A stretch of 64,000 nt of DNA from Nannobrachium achirus (Eukaryota > Chordata > Actinopteri > Myctophiformes > Myctophidae). The stretch is from the NCBI GenBank assembly GCA_963921795.1, contig OY997639.1:56955163-57019162 (forward strand), read 5' to 3'. The position numbers and the translations under genes were made by a program. Shown here piece by piece: positions 52,640 to 64,000 of this stretch (position 1 is the stretch's first letter; each line of letters starts with the position of its first letter). The notes beneath the pieces are model-generated. The model did not search any database and was not told where the DNA came from. It was given only the letters and a program-made list of their open reading frames with translations.

Positions 52640-53535
52640 AGAGTGTGATTCTCACCCGATATGTCCATTGTTAATGGTTTGTGTGGTCATTGAATGCGAT
52701 GCAGCTCATTTACAACCAAACAAAAGAGCAACGTGCAAAAAAAACCACTGACCCCATGCAGGCCTATTGATATTGTGCTGGCCACATCATAAAGCTCAAT
52801 AATCCCCTTTGACTGGAGGTTAAGTGATGGAATTCATTTAGATGTCCCTGACTTAATCATGCACAAAACTACTTTATTTATTTATTTTATGAATTTTCAA
52901 AGCTCCTCCCGATGGCCGGAATGCAATTAAAACTGATCAATATGTAATTTAGCCTGTCTGACAGATGTTATTGTTCTTCTTTTTTTTTCTTTGTAATTTT
53001 CTAGACATATTCTTTCCCCTCAATACTCTGTGCCTTGATTACAGTCGATGCTCTGCACAGGCATTCTTTACTAGGAATGCCCTGCAAAAAGCACTTTTTA
53101 CCTCAGTTATGCTATGTATTTATACTTCAGTGATTTTTAATACTGCCGTAAACATGGACGTTACCATGTACAGCATGTCTCCTTCATGTTATTCCATAAC
53201 AAACGTTCCTTTGTTCCACTCTCAGATTTTGGATTTGCCAGTTCATTGCCCACCTGCAATTTTAATGCAGTGAAGTAGCTTGCTGCTTTGCTGCTTTACA
53301 TACAGAACAATGCTGCTGAATTACTCCCCCCTTTTCTTTCCAGAAATGAACCGATTGCAAATCTATTTGTCTTCAACTAACAGCATGTTGTAACTTAAGG
53401 GCTTACAGTTCTTTTATATTGATTAAAAGCTGCTAATTTTATATTATTACTTGCGCCAGCAGAGCGAGCAAGTACTTTCAAGAACCTGTGTGTTTCTGTC
53501 ACGTCTTCTGTTTGTGCTTACGCCCATAGTCAATC
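52640..53535. other. Unassigned AT-rich stretch
   Basis: No repeats or genes recognised; 52780-52970 is complex and could be conserved. Confidence 0.35.
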
Positions 53536-53620
53536 AGGGACCAGCATTCATGGTGACGTCCCCATCAACAGCCAATGACGCACCAGCATACTTGGTGACA
53601 TCACTGCCAACAAGTGTGAC
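53536..53620. repeat. Two-unit repeat of about 41 bp
   Basis: ACCAGCATTCATGGTGACGTC..CAAC and ACCAGCATACTTGGTGACATC..CAAC are adjacent diverged copies. Confidence 0.7.
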
Positions 53621-54167
53621 CTGATAGAAATAACAAGACACAAATTGGCACCTCGGCAGAGTGCCAACTTGCCCACCCACATACTGTACATACAGACAGC
53701 ACCGATCGCAGTAGAGTGCAGTCTCATTTATAGTTAAAAACACTTAAAAGTATTGAATTCATAATACAGTCTATTGATATTGATTACATTTTGACATTGA
53801 ATTGAGACTTATATTTTCTAATTTGTATTTGCCTACAAACTTAAGGGATTCAGAATGCACAATGCGCGAAACCGGATGCAAAGAAAAAGACCGGGATTCA
53901 GCGTTGTTGTTATTGAAGGGTGATTCTCCAGAGATATATTATTGAGCATACTAGCTACAGAGCAGAAGTGATTAACAAGTGATACCAAAAGATATTTTCT
54001 GCACTATTTGTATGTCACCTTTTTTTTCTTACTGTACATAAAGCCAAGCATTTATTTCCATTTCCGGCGTCCTGTGAAGTTATTTTGACCGTAGTTGATC
54101 TACACAGCATAGCATGTTACAAGGACTTGGACCTTGTCCCTTTTGGAGATCCCTGATGTCACCAATA

Positions 54168-54562
54168 TTAAAGGGCAACTTTGTTTTTTACAACAAGGCT
54201 TCATATTCTAGATCGTAATTGCTCTCTATCGTATTAGCCATTTTAGCGATTTAGAATTCAGTGGGTGGGGGCATGTGTACATTGTCGTACAAGTGGCTAA
54301 ATATGTATTTTTAGACACAATAAGCTGGCGATTTCTTTTTGACTATTTACAGTAACACTACTAGCCCCCTTAAATCACATCTTCCAGTGAAAGATTGTGG
54401 TGCATCTTGGAAATGGGCTTATTGTGTCTAATAATAAATTTTGCCACATGCCCCCAAAACCATAGAAAGCAGTAAATTAAAACATTTTAACAATCATCTT
54501 TTCTTTTTTCTAATGACAATCTAATACAATATGAACCCTTGTTGTAAAAAAAAAATCAAACC
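54168..54562. mobile_element. Foldback element, copy 2
   Basis: TTAAAGGGCAACTTTG then ACAACAAGGCTTCATATTC. The right side reads CATAGAAAGCAGTAAATT and ATCTTTTCTTTTTTCTAAT then CCCTTGTTGTAAAAAA. Same family as 45493-45846, with more diverged arms and an unclear right end. Confidence 0.75.
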
Positions 54563-54778
54563 TTGGTTCGAAGTGAAGCGGTGAACTTTTATTCTATGTG
54601 TTCTAGAGCTATGAACTCTGTGATCTATACATTCTTTCAATTCTGAATGAATGAATGATTTTATCTGGAGGGCCGAATTGTCATGTGAAGCTTGACCAAT
54701 CCTCAAAGTATGGTCTCATTGGACATTTTTAATCATCCAATCATCAGACCGGGACGGACGTTACACACATATTCTGGA

Positions 54779-54918
54779 TGTACGGGACAGATAAAACCTG
54801 TTCATTCTGGACTGGAATGACCATATATGGACATGAACGGGACACACATGTACGGGACAGATAAAACCTGTTCATTCTGGACTGAAATGACCATATATGG
54901 CCATGAACGGGACACACA
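54779..54918. repeat. 70-bp tandem duplication
   Basis: Units 54779-54848 and 54849-54918 differ at two positions (GGACTGGAATG/GGACTGAAATG and ATGGACATG/ATGGCCATG), so the duplication is recent. Each holds CCATATATGG. Confidence 0.93.
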
Positions 54919-55576
54919 AAGCCACTCCTTGGAAGCGGCTTTCACCGCTTCAAAAAACAAAGTTGTCCTTAAAGCCCATATCTTGGAATGCCCATATATG
55001 GACATACTGGTTGAGGAATCGTCATTTTCCCATTCAAGTCAATGGAGACAATGAAGCAACAACACTAAAAAGATAATGTGACGTCACCGTCCATACGGAG
55101 GGAAGACATACGGAAACAACCTAACAACACACTCTGTACATCACTGATGTATAGCCTTGGGGAACGTACAGCAACTGTAGCTCTATGACAGCACAGCAAC
55201 ATGTCTGAAAAGCTACATTTACTGCATTTATTTTCACTCAAACAAGGGTCAATATGACACAGCAAAGAGAGAGAGAGAGAGAAACAGAAAGAAAGAAACA
55301 AAGACACAAAGTAAGTAAGTACGTAATAATGTCCATGAGGAATAAGCCTGTATAGACAGAGGAGGAGTTGCCACCAAACCAGTCATGAACCAATATCAGC
55401 CAACAAACCCTGTCACAGACAACAGCAGCCACAACACCGCAGACATGCTGTACTGTAGATCCAATTTTGATGGCTGTTACGTCAAAGCCCAAAACCTCTA
55501 GCTTGAACGTAAAATGAAATGAATTCACACAGAATAATTGAAGTGACCAAGAACCTCATACACATATAGCAGAGTG

Positions 55577-55747
55577 CAAAAAACGCAATACCGTGTTGTA
55601 TAATGCATACCGCAGTGTCAACTTAATTACCGCGATTGTTTTTTGTTTTTCATGCAAAACAACTTTTTGAGGGAGATACCGCAATACCGTTGGTAAACAG
55701 TGATCCATTACTGCGATAACTAAAAATCCATACCGCCCCAGCCCTAA
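55577..55747. repeat. hAT-like fragment, AGGGCTGG..CGGTAT type
   Basis: The right end CATACCGCCCCAGCCCTAAT is the complement of a common fish hAT end. GCAATACCG and TACCGC recur inside. The other end is missing. Confidence 0.55.
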
Positions 55748-55959
55748 TATACCAGAAAATGTCACTGAACATGTTGGCCTATTGGGTCCCAAAATGACAG
55801 CAGGGGAAAAAAAGGTTCCTACCTTGAGCCATCTTGACTTCATCAATTTTGTAAACGATGGCCAGGGTCAAACTTTGGAACCCATGGATAGAGAGATTCA
55901 CCCCCAGATGAGCCCTCTGTGACGGTGTCTCCAGTCATGCTGATCCTCCATACATCATC

Positions 55960-56124
55960 CAGTGCTGGAAAAAGTACTCACATGTTTTAATTAGTAAAAG
56001 TATCAATACTGCAATGTAGAAGTACTCTGATACAAGTAAAAGTCTGAAATTCTAACTTTACTTGAAGTAAAAGTAGAAAAGTATTGGTATAAAAATGTAC
56101 TTAAAGTACCACAAGTAAAGCAGC
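55960..56124. repeat. hAT-like fragment (CAGTGGTGGAAA type)
   Basis: CAGTGCTGGAAAAAGTACTC followed by AGTAAAAGTATCAATACTG and GTACTTAAAGTACC, as at 31114 and 42415. No right end. Confidence 0.7.
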
Positions 56125-56169
56125 CAATCCCAGGACACAGTCGGTTTATCTTGGTCCATTGCTGGCATG

Positions 56170-56620
56170 GCAGGTCATCACCTTTGAGGTGGTCTTCTGG
56201 GTCCCAGACATAGCGGTGTCAACATGTGGGCACAGCTGACTCCCACTCCTGCTTCCAGGATGCCTCCATCCATGCCTTTGTAGTTTGTAGACACTAGGTC
56301 CTCACGGATGGAACTGAACATCTCTTGTGCCGCTTTGTATGTATGGGTATCAGGACTTACAGTAAGTCTGTTTAGAGGCAACACTCGTGGTCGAAGTGGT
56401 ATCATGCAGGATATGCCAGTCCTGTTGCTGGCTTTCCTTGCTAGTGCAAGAGTAGCTATGACTGGCAGGTAAACACAGGGGTGGACTTCAGCCAACCAGT
56501 TTTGATCCGGAGAGCGTTCTTAATGGAAGTATCAACACTTTTGGAATGTGGGCTTCTACACCAGGCTGGGACACAGTATTTGGCTGCAGCGAAGAATGAA
56601 AGAAAGAAAGAAATTGAAGA
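56170..56620 (-). pseudogene. Degenerate LINE reverse-transcriptase C-terminal fragment
   Basis: On the minus strand, 56600 to about 56465 reads KYCVPAWCRSPHSKSVDTSI followed by KNALRIKTGWLKSTPV. A frame change then gives LPVIATLALARKAS. The series Y-C-x-P-x-W-x-R-S, the ALR-I-TG-LK-TPV stretch and LPV-A--A are what I recall of the region after the catalytic domain in non-LTR elements. At least one frameshift and stops break it. The following 60 codons (to about 56190) stay open and protein-like but are not recognised. No catalytic motif remains. Confidence 0.6.
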
Positions 56621-56850
56621 GACAATACAGTACATGTGTAATATACCCTGTTGTCATAACTCACTAACTTCAACAATATCTACAATATAACACACAAAGC
56701 CTTGTATGCTGTATCCTGTCACAACATACACAGCCTAGTATACATACCTATACTGTATCGTGTCACAACATACACAGTATAGGCAGAGCCAGGTACAGTT
56801 ACTGAACATGATTCATTGCCAGACAGTCAATGGGGCCTTGCTAAAGTTAT

Positions 56851-57130
56851 GCCCAGTTTCCACTACGAGGCAGAACTTTCCAGAACCTGAAAACCTATTT
56901 TGTTGGTTCTGGTTTAGTATCCATAGCGCACGGCCCAGTTTCAGGCAAGGTTCTGGGAACCTTTTTTAGGTCTTGCTCTTCATGTAGTACTAAACTTGAG
57001 TTTTGGGAATCGCTGCTGCTCTTTTTTGGGACCTTCCCGGTTAGGTCTGGTTATATGGAAACGTAAGCAGAACTTGGTCCCGGAACTCCACGGGTTCTTG
57101 AAAGTTCTGGTTCTAGTTCGGCCCTGCAGG
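56851..57130. repeat. Possible MITE with CCAGTTTCCAC start
   Basis: CCCAGTTTCCACTACGAGG at the left, TATGGAAACG near 57054, and several CAGAAC/GTTCTGG inversions between. Ends are not exact. Confidence 0.35.
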
Positions 57131-57734
57131 GGATTTAGTTTTATTTTGAATAGTTGATACAGCTATTTAACCACAAAGCTGTAATTAGCCGCAACTTGCA
57201 AATCTTGATTTTGTTTTAATATGTTGAATCTAGAGTTGCAACAACTGCACTTAAAAAAGAAAATGATAATGCCTAGATTGAACAGAGCACTTTTATATAG
57301 ACTAGAGTAGACAAGACATTATGTAGATACATACTGTACATAGGTAGGCTATATGACTTGTCCTTCAATTGTCAAGTGACAAGGGTTTTACAATAATGCT
57401 TCTGGCAGCTCAGAAACATTTTGGTCATCATTTGCAGACCTTGAAAAAGTCATTCATGCTTTCATTTTATCAAACAAATAAAATGTATTGGCCAATATAG
57501 TAAAGTCTTTCTCTTGCCTACACATATTTATTTTGTCTTCACTATCTGGTGGCATTTTTAAACAAGCACACATTATAAAGGAGCTAGACTTAAAAATTAA
57601 TCTGACTTGAAAAAGAAATAGAAATAAATACATTGAATAAATCTTGATGTGCACAAAACATGTATTCATTTGGGTAATAACAAGTCCCATGCACACAGCA
57701 GATTAATGTCTGTTAATGTCAGTTTTCGAAAATG

Positions 57735-57765
57735 CGCGCGCACGCACGCACGCACGCACGCACGC

Positions 57766-57803
<38 letters not shown>
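57735..57803. repeat. (CGCA)n(CA)n microsatellite
   Basis: CGCA steps followed by a pure CA run. Confidence 0.97.
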
Positions 57804-57805
<2 letters not shown>

Positions 57806-57970
57806 AACTCACGTGGAGATTAAACAGTTGGAAACAACCAATGTCGTTTAGAATGGTCACAACAAGTCTTTCAACCTGTCCGAGGTGAAGTAGTCAAGTG
57901 TCCTTGACAACACTGACAACTCTCAACTTCCTTTAACTTCCAAACAAAACGGAGCTTGTATGGAGACTCT

Positions 57971-59013
57971 GGCTGTGTCCGAAATGCAGAACACGTTCCC
58001 TACTCCCTAACCCTAAATGAGGGATCCAGATGTAGTGTACTACAGTAGTGAACAAATCAGCGCATTTCGGACACTACTCCGTCTCCATCTGGTTGCGTCA
58101 TGGCTGTCGCACAGTTAAAACGCTCTACTTGGAGGCTTTTGGAGCAATAAATAATAGCCGATCTACAAGCTCTCAACGGGGGGCGAAGCGACGCATTGTG
58201 AGCTTGTACATCAACTCCCCAATGCTTGTGGATTGTAAATAACATACCAACATGTTGCGGTGTTATTATGAGAAATAGGCCTGTATAATTGTTTTTATAT
58301 ATCACAATTCAATAAAATAATACTATAAAAAATATATATTTTTAAAATTGTATTCATTCATTGGTGAATGAATGAATAATAATTCGTCTCACATGCAGAC
58401 ATACACCCATGTTTGTGATAAAATAGGTTATTCTTGCTAATTTAAATAACATTATTTATCATGATTATTATCATCAGCTGTGTAAGGTTGGGAAGAAGAG
58501 AGAGTGGTCGAAAAACAAAAGTCTCCAGCGTCTATTCTTGTATATTCTCTTCATAAACAACTTTAGAGCTTTTTTCATCATTTGTTCTCTGGTGACAAGG
58601 CTGTGGACATTTGTACGAGTTATTTTCTTTAGCCGGTGGTTCTGTTACGAGCGGCTCTGTTGCGTTTGCTCAGCAACAGATGGCTACGGCTAGCTGCGTT
58701 CGTTGTCTCCTCTCCTGCCCAGAGACGAGCCTGCGGCGTGCATGTGCGCGTGCTTACTGTATGTGCGTGCTCAAAGCGCGAGAGACGGTGAGAGAGCGGC
58801 TGCCGCGCAGTGCACTGTGGGATAGCTGAGCTCAAGTCGGCTGAAGTAGTGACCATCGAATGCTCACTACAAATCCAAATGCATTGTGGGATACTTCAGT
58901 ACACTATATTAGGGTACAAAAATGCTCACTATACATTCGGACACTAGTTCAAAATGGCGGAGCCCCATTTTAGTACACTACATTAGTGAATAGGGTGGAT
59001 TTCGGACACAGCC
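57971..59013. mobile_element. hAT-like element GGCTGTGTCCGAAAT, about 1 kb
   Basis: GGCTGTGTCCGAAAT and ATTTCGGACACAGCC are perfect inverted ends. Subterminal CTCCCTA, GTGTACTAC and a second GCATTTCGGACACTA at 58061 are typical of this fish repeat. It holds HP22 and no transposase. No exact target duplication was found. Confidence 0.8.
58151..58214. repeat. Hairpin HP22
   Basis: ATAATAGCCGATCTACAAGC pairs with GAGCTTGTACATC around a GC-rich loop (ACGGGGGGCGAAGCGACGC); the right outer arm has decayed. Confidence 0.8.
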
Positions 59014-59142
59014 TCTGTCTCTCTCTGTCTGTTTACAGCTGGTGTGGGGAAAGGGGGCGGGGCAACTGGAGGATTTTGAAGCCTGCTTAGGGAGTGTTCA
59101 CAAAGTACTACTTTCTAGGTAGCCTGGGCTGGCTTCCAATTT

Positions 59143-59391
59143 CGGGCTTTTGATCCGGTCGGGAGCGGAAGAGCTCCTACGTTTTTCTGTAGTCCAAAAC
59201 GGACTACACTTTGGCCGGAAACAACGACCGGAAACAGTTTTAACCCGTACTTGCACATGCGCTAACTACTTGCGCATGCGCTAAACTGGGTTGAAACTGT
59301 TTCCGGTCGTTGTTTCCGGCCAAAGTGTAGTCCGTTTTGGACTACAGAAAAACGTAAGAGCTCTTCCGCTCCCGACCGGATCAAACGGCCC
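59143..59391. repeat. 249-bp palindrome with arms of about 100 bp
   Basis: Left GATCCGGTCGGGAGCGGAAG..GGACTACACTTTGGCCGG and the right complement agree at all but a few bases. The loop holds TTGCACATGCGCTAA and TTGCGCATGCGCTAA in tandem. ACTTTCTAGG(T/G)AG at 59110 and 59448 may be a 13-bp flanking duplication. An 11-bp perfect hairpin (ACCAGGCTTTC/GAAAGCCTGGT) lies at 59407-59436. Confidence 0.95.
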
Positions 59392-59938
59392 GTTTAGTAA
59401 ACGAAGACCAGGCTTTCTCTCAGGGGAAAGCCTGGTGAGGCGAGGTTACTTTCTAGGGAGTATCTGACAATAACATTATTGTGTGTCTCAATTAGTTTTC
59501 CCTTTCTTTTTCTTTTGACTATATAGCCCTTTTGAATGTTGCCCCCAGATTATGAATAACAAAAGAGAAAGAATTTTGTTTTTGTTTAAATTGTTTGTTC
59601 AATTGTAGCCAAACAAATAAGCCCAAGACTAAATAAACTATCATACTATGGACCGGTTTTGTGTTTACAAACATTGAGACTAAATGCACAGCTGAATGTA
59701 TCATGTAATCAATTCCCACCAATCCCCAAACCTGTTGTTTTGGGGAGCGCTGGTTTCACACAAATCAGTTTTTTATGAGGTTTCCTCCAAGAGTTGAATT
59801 TCAACCTTTTAGTACATATTATTACACACCTTTAGAAACACATCGGTGAAGAAATGTCTTGGTAACGATTTACTTTGCAGATTTTCTTACGTTCCCCTTA
59901 CTAATTGGCTAATTTTGGTACCGACCTGCGTGCGCATC

Positions 59939-60727
59939 TAAAACTTGCCACAAAAAGTTCGGAAATCTAACTTTGGTCGATTATATCTCCCCTTTAATAA
60001 ACCCAAATGGTATTGTATTTTATATCATTTTTATTGTTGATTTGTCACCTTTACAACGAAGTACAGCTTGTAAGCATCGGGCATTCAAGGCATGAGCTAC
60101 ACAGCCAAGCGTGTGGGTAGCGCCGACCAGAATTTTGCCAAAATGGCTTGCAATATACTGTTCTGCTGGCATTTACTCTCGTTTTGGGCTTCCCTGACAC
60201 TGAGCTTAACATTAACAAAGTGTAAAAATTGCCAATATGTGTTGTTTTTTCTTTTCCTTATTACTGTGAGAGAGCAATCATTCAATGCCCCAAGTAACAA
60301 AGGTGAACACCAAAAGAACAGTATTGCAGGCCTGCCAGCCATGCCAGGTCATTTTGACAATTTTTGGAGGGGCGCTACCCACATGTTTGGCTGTGTTGCT
60401 CATTCCACGAATGCCAGGTCCTTACAAGCTGTACCTCGTTGTAAAGGTGACAAATCAATGATAACAAGGATATCAAACACAATACCATTTGGCACAATTA
60501 AAGGGGGGATATAATGGACCGAATGTTGGCAAATTTTGGGTCGGCGCTACGCACACGTTTGGCTGTGTAGCTCATGCCTCGAATGCCCGATGCTTACAAG
60601 CTGTACCTCGTTGTAAAGGTGACAAATCAACGATAAAAATGATATAAACACAATACCATTTGGGTTTATTAAAGGGGAGATATAATCGACCAAAGTTAGA
60701 TTTCCGAACTTTTTGTGGCAGGTTTTA
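59939..60727. mobile_element. DNA element with about 200-bp inverted ends
   Basis: 59939-60142 and 60525-60727 are inverted copies (TAAAACTTGCCACAAAAAG..GTGTGGGTAGCGCCGACC). The middle has a third copy at 60367-60527, direct to the right arm. TA borders both ends. Open frames in it are chance; no transposase recognised. Confidence 0.85.
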
Positions 60728-60827
60728 GTTCTTATCAGTGTAACGTGGACCAGAAACCCGTCCATAGGCGAGTCAACGGAACAGTAGGTCCAAAAGAGAG
60801 ATTAGACGTTTGCACGGGACCCAAACT

Positions 60828-60876
60828 AGTGAAAATAGCCGATCTACAAGCGAGCTTGTAGATCGTCTATTTTCAC
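60828..60876. repeat. Hairpin HP23
   Basis: TAGTGAAAATAGCCGATC and CTACAAGC, then GAGCTTGTAG and ATCGTCTATTTTCACA; almost no loop. Follows directly on a CAGTGGTTCCCAAA-type fragment. Confidence 0.93.
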
Positions 60877-60879
60877 AAC

Positions 60880-61114
60880 TTCTTAAACATTTTGTTTTCT
60901 AATTCATGGAATTTCTTCGATTTTTCTTTAATGTATTAATTCAATTACTTAAAAAAATCATTATACATTCCGGTATATTCATAAAAATCTTAGATTTTGG
61001 GGGAATGTTTATGAAAATGTTTTGACAAAATGTAGGAAACTAAAAATTAAGGGACCCTTAAAAATGTGTCCACGACCCACAAATGGGTCCCGACCTTCTG
61101 TTTGGGAACCAGTG
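60880..61114 (-). repeat. hAT-like fragment ending TTTGGGAACCAGTG
   Basis: CGACCCACAAATGGGTCCCGACC and the end TGTTTGGGAACCAGTG match the end type at 2060. The opposite end is not clear. Confidence 0.6.
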
Positions 61115-61748
61115 TCCTACAAGGTCTAATTTCTCAATGAAAGTGTGGGGAGACCACCTTCAACCACTGCAGATGTGCCAGTTATATCGTATTAACTTAT
61201 TCCAAATATATTTGCAGCTTTAATATCATGTCCAACTTTTTCTTTTGTGACCCGTTGGATTTATGTCCAGCACTTTACCGTTTTACCTGTCTGGCCTTCA
61301 AAACGGTATTTTTCTAAATGATTTGATTTAATTTCACTCTCCCTCTTATCAGAGTACTGAACCTTCCTCTCACATTGTGACTGTAATATGTCACCGGGCA
61401 AACATCCAGGTGGCAGCGGGGCTTTTATTATAGACAAACGATAGCAAAGTAAACATGACTTATCTGTCAGACAGACAAGCATCTATAGGTCACAAAATGA
61501 CTACTACGGTGTGTGCAGCCCGGTGACACTGATGGGCCCTGACATTGACACAAGCGCTGGGACAGAAGAGGGGGAGGGGGGAGAAGGAGGGCAAATAATA
61601 GGGGAATTAGAAATTAATGATTCCGCCAGTATGTAAATGGCAATTAAAGGACGAGCAGCGCTTCAGGCTCTCTAGCCCAAACCTCTTCCATTTGTTTGGT
61701 TAGGGATACACTGACATATACTCACACGCACACACGCGCTTGCACGCG

Positions 61749-61749
<1 letters not shown>
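61115..61749. other. Unassigned stretch
   Basis: Complex sequence, GGGGGAGGGGGG patch near 61572. No feature supported. Confidence 0.4.

Positions 61750-61811
<62 letters not shown>
61750..61811. repeat. (CA)n microsatellite
   Basis: Pure CA repeat of about 62 bp. Confidence 0.97.
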
Positions 61812-61817
<6 letters not shown>

Positions 61818-64000
61818 CTGAGGTTGTTGTTGTGACACACATCTATATGGGCATAAAAGAAAATAAATCCGCAGTGCCCTGGACCAGATCAAATCAATCG
61901 GCCATAATGGCAGGCCTGATCATTATGTGCTGCTTTTGTTTGTTCAAATGAAGAGTGAATGGGTCTGCCATATTGAGTTGGATTAGACAGTGGAACACTG
62001 TTGCCCGCAGCTTCAAACCATCTGTGTGAGAGGAGAGCTCTGGACCATCACTGGACTCTACAGTAAAACACAATGAAGGCCTGTTTGGAAATCAATAGCA
62101 AAATTTCATTAGTAAGGTCAACCATATAGATATATAGTTTAATCACTATGGGTCAACGAGGCTTGAAGCCTGATTTACAGTATACTTCATCGTACACCGC
62201 ACGAGGCACTGAGAGCTTGTAGATCGGCTCATTTTCGGCACGCAAAGCTGGCCGCACGAAAGAGTGTAATTAAGCCTACGGCCGAGGGGAGAGTCTGAGA
62301 TGCGGTTCCAGTACAGTAAGAAAGATTTAGAGCTATGGATCTCAGATTCAATCCTGCATGCGCGTGGTCCGTTGCATTGGGAGGTTATATACTGTAGACA
62401 CATCTATCAAATTTGTGCAACATCCGGCAATATGGTGAGCCGGTTCAGGTGAAAAAGGTCTGAACTCGCAAAATCCCACGGCAGGCGGATCATTGACAGG
62501 AGGAGTGAGAGGGCCATGTCCTGTCATCTGATGAGAGAGGAGTACAGGCTGGAGGGAATGATGGAGGGCCCGGCTCAAACACACGGTCAGCACTGAACCT
62601 AAACTGTTATTGACCATGTTCACACAGCGGCCATTTTGCTCTTATGGCATACTCAGAGTGTGGATGTGTGTGTATGAGGGGTGTGTCTGTTTAAGGGTAG
62701 CGATTAGGATCCCCATGTTATGACACCATCTGAAAGTGGCCGACCATATTCTGCGTCTGCACCTGGGTGATCGTTTAGCAGGGATCTGACGGCTATTGCA
62801 GTTCTTTTATATATTTCAGCTCAGAATAACCACGCCAATTTAGATTTACCTAACCATTTATTGCAAGTTATTATCATATGCAATGATATTGCATTTAGTT
62901 TTGGCAGTGTAGCTCTGCTGTGATCATACAGATTATCTGCTCGAACATCCCAGAGCAAAGCATGATACATAGATTACATGCAGATACCATTGAACCTTCA
63001 GTTGCATGATTTAAGATATCACATACAGTATCATAATCCATAGAACACAGAAGAATCTGTAAACAATACATGATTAACTACATTTTACAGGGAGGAGGAT
63101 GGGGAGGTGGAGGAATTTTTTTTAACCCTTACAGCTACACAACCAGTAGTAACAGCTAAACACCTAGAATGAACATAGAACAGGGAGCTGCTTAAATAGA
63201 CTGCTTGAGATGCATTGTGGGTAAGAGGGCGTATGAGAATTAACTTGTAGCCAATGAGAATGAACATGAGGTGACAGACTGCTCTGTGGGAGCGTGAATG
63301 AATTAACTTGTTAACGAATGAAGAGGGGGTCCAGGGAGATAGCAACAACCACTTTCGGCCTCTCCATATATAAAATAACTTCCGCAGGCTCAATTGGCTT
63401 ACCAACTGCCAGGATCCGGTGGATGTTTATGGGAGATGAAATGAAAGACATCCGTTGTAGATAATATTCTCATAATGCCACACTTGGAAAGCGCTGAGAA
63501 ATCCTCATTCTTTACCGAGCACTGATCGTTCTATTTTCTCCATCTATTGTTAGGAGAGTATGGCTTTGACCTTTGCTCTCCCATCTATTGTTAGCTTGTG
63601 ACCTCTGAAAAATGTGTCCGTCATTGTAAGTGTGAGCCAAGTAATTTTTTCGTTCTAAATTGGCTTATACTGTAACTACGTGTTCATTCTTCAGGACCCT
63701 ACACAGACGGAAGGACGGACGGACGGACGGACCTTCATTGGGGGAAATTCAGTTATCGGCATATATAAAATATATGAACTTATAGACACTGTGAACCCCG
63801 TCCCCAATACACACACATGAACAGTCATGTCTTTTGTGGGCAATTTCTGTCAATTCTTGTATAATGTGAGAAGGTGCTGTCCTATTGAAAACCAATCACA
63901 GGGAAACCCCTAAGAGCTGAGCTGGCTCCTCTCCCAGTGCAGGACGTCCCCATTCATATCCATACACACGCAGCGTTAAAATGACAGCATGTTAATTAAT
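61812..64000. other. Unassigned stretch to window end
   Basis: Holds HP24, a (GGAC)n run at 63711-63732 and otherwise unique-looking sequence. No gene supported. Confidence 0.4.
62211..62239. repeat. Hairpin HP24, right arm
   Basis: GAGAGCTTGTAGATCGG then CTCATTTTCGGC, with the expected left arm absent. Confidence 0.65.

Noticed and set aside
60092..60514. 140-codon open frame on the plus strand
   Set aside because: It starts in an inverted arm and ends in the internal arm copy of a repeat; the arm sequences do not code consistently.

Overview
This window looks like vertebrate, most likely ray-finned fish (probably percomorph), nuclear DNA from a gene-poor region. The grounds are: no open reading frame reads as a cellular protein; at least ten (AC/GT)n arrays of about 85-150 bp; a tRNA-derived SINE with an AATAAA-type tail; many short nonautonomous DNA transposons whose terminal motifs are familiar from fish genomes (CAGTGGTGGAAA.., TAGGGCTGTCAC.., AGGGATGGGACGATA.., GGCTGTGTCCGAAAT.., CAGTGGTTCCCAAA..); and AT-rich single-copy-looking blocks with TAATTA and octamer motifs that resemble developmental conserved noncoding elements. 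I could not identify the locus or any flanking gene. No rRNA, tRNA gene, CRISPR array or bacterial-type operon is present.

Layout. 1-2.2 kb: tandem and nested repeats. 2.2-12 kb: mostly unique-looking sequence with microsatellites and some candidate regulatory blocks. 12.0-13.9 kb: a LINE-like tail, a possible noncoding exon with good splice sites, a hAT-like element and a 21-base G run. 17.2-26.3 kb: a candidate conserved block, then a dense run of transposons (hAT at 17.7 kb, long-arm MITE at 18.9 kb, an element between 24-bp direct repeats at 20.4 kb, a TTAA-bounded element at 21.7 kb, a CCATATATGG-rich element at 23.2 kb, a SINE at 25.6 kb). 26.5-30.9 kb: mixed unique sequence and MITEs. 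31-38.8 kb: hAT elements and two copies of a TTAA-bounded element. 39-52 kb: microsatellites, a 790-bp composite element at 43.0 kb, nested elements at 45.3 and 48.3-49.1 kb, unique blocks between. 52-61 kb: repeat-rich, including a degenerate LINE reverse-transcriptase fragment, a 1-kb hAT-like element, a 249-bp palindrome and a 790-bp element with about 200-bp inverted repeats. 61-64 kb: mostly unique.

The signal that stands out is a short hairpin family, labelled HP1-HP24 here. Its arms carry AATAGC-n-GATCTACAAGCTCAC and the complement. I count 24 sites, about 15 with two arms, and almost all sit inside other transposons, in at least seven unrelated host families. In several copies the pairing continues past the shared core into sequence private to that copy. 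One host family exists here with and without the hairpin. I do not recognise this hairpin as a named family. It is the best candidate in the window for something undescribed: a very small element living mainly inside other mobile elements, or a palindrome-generating process that recurs at one core sequence.
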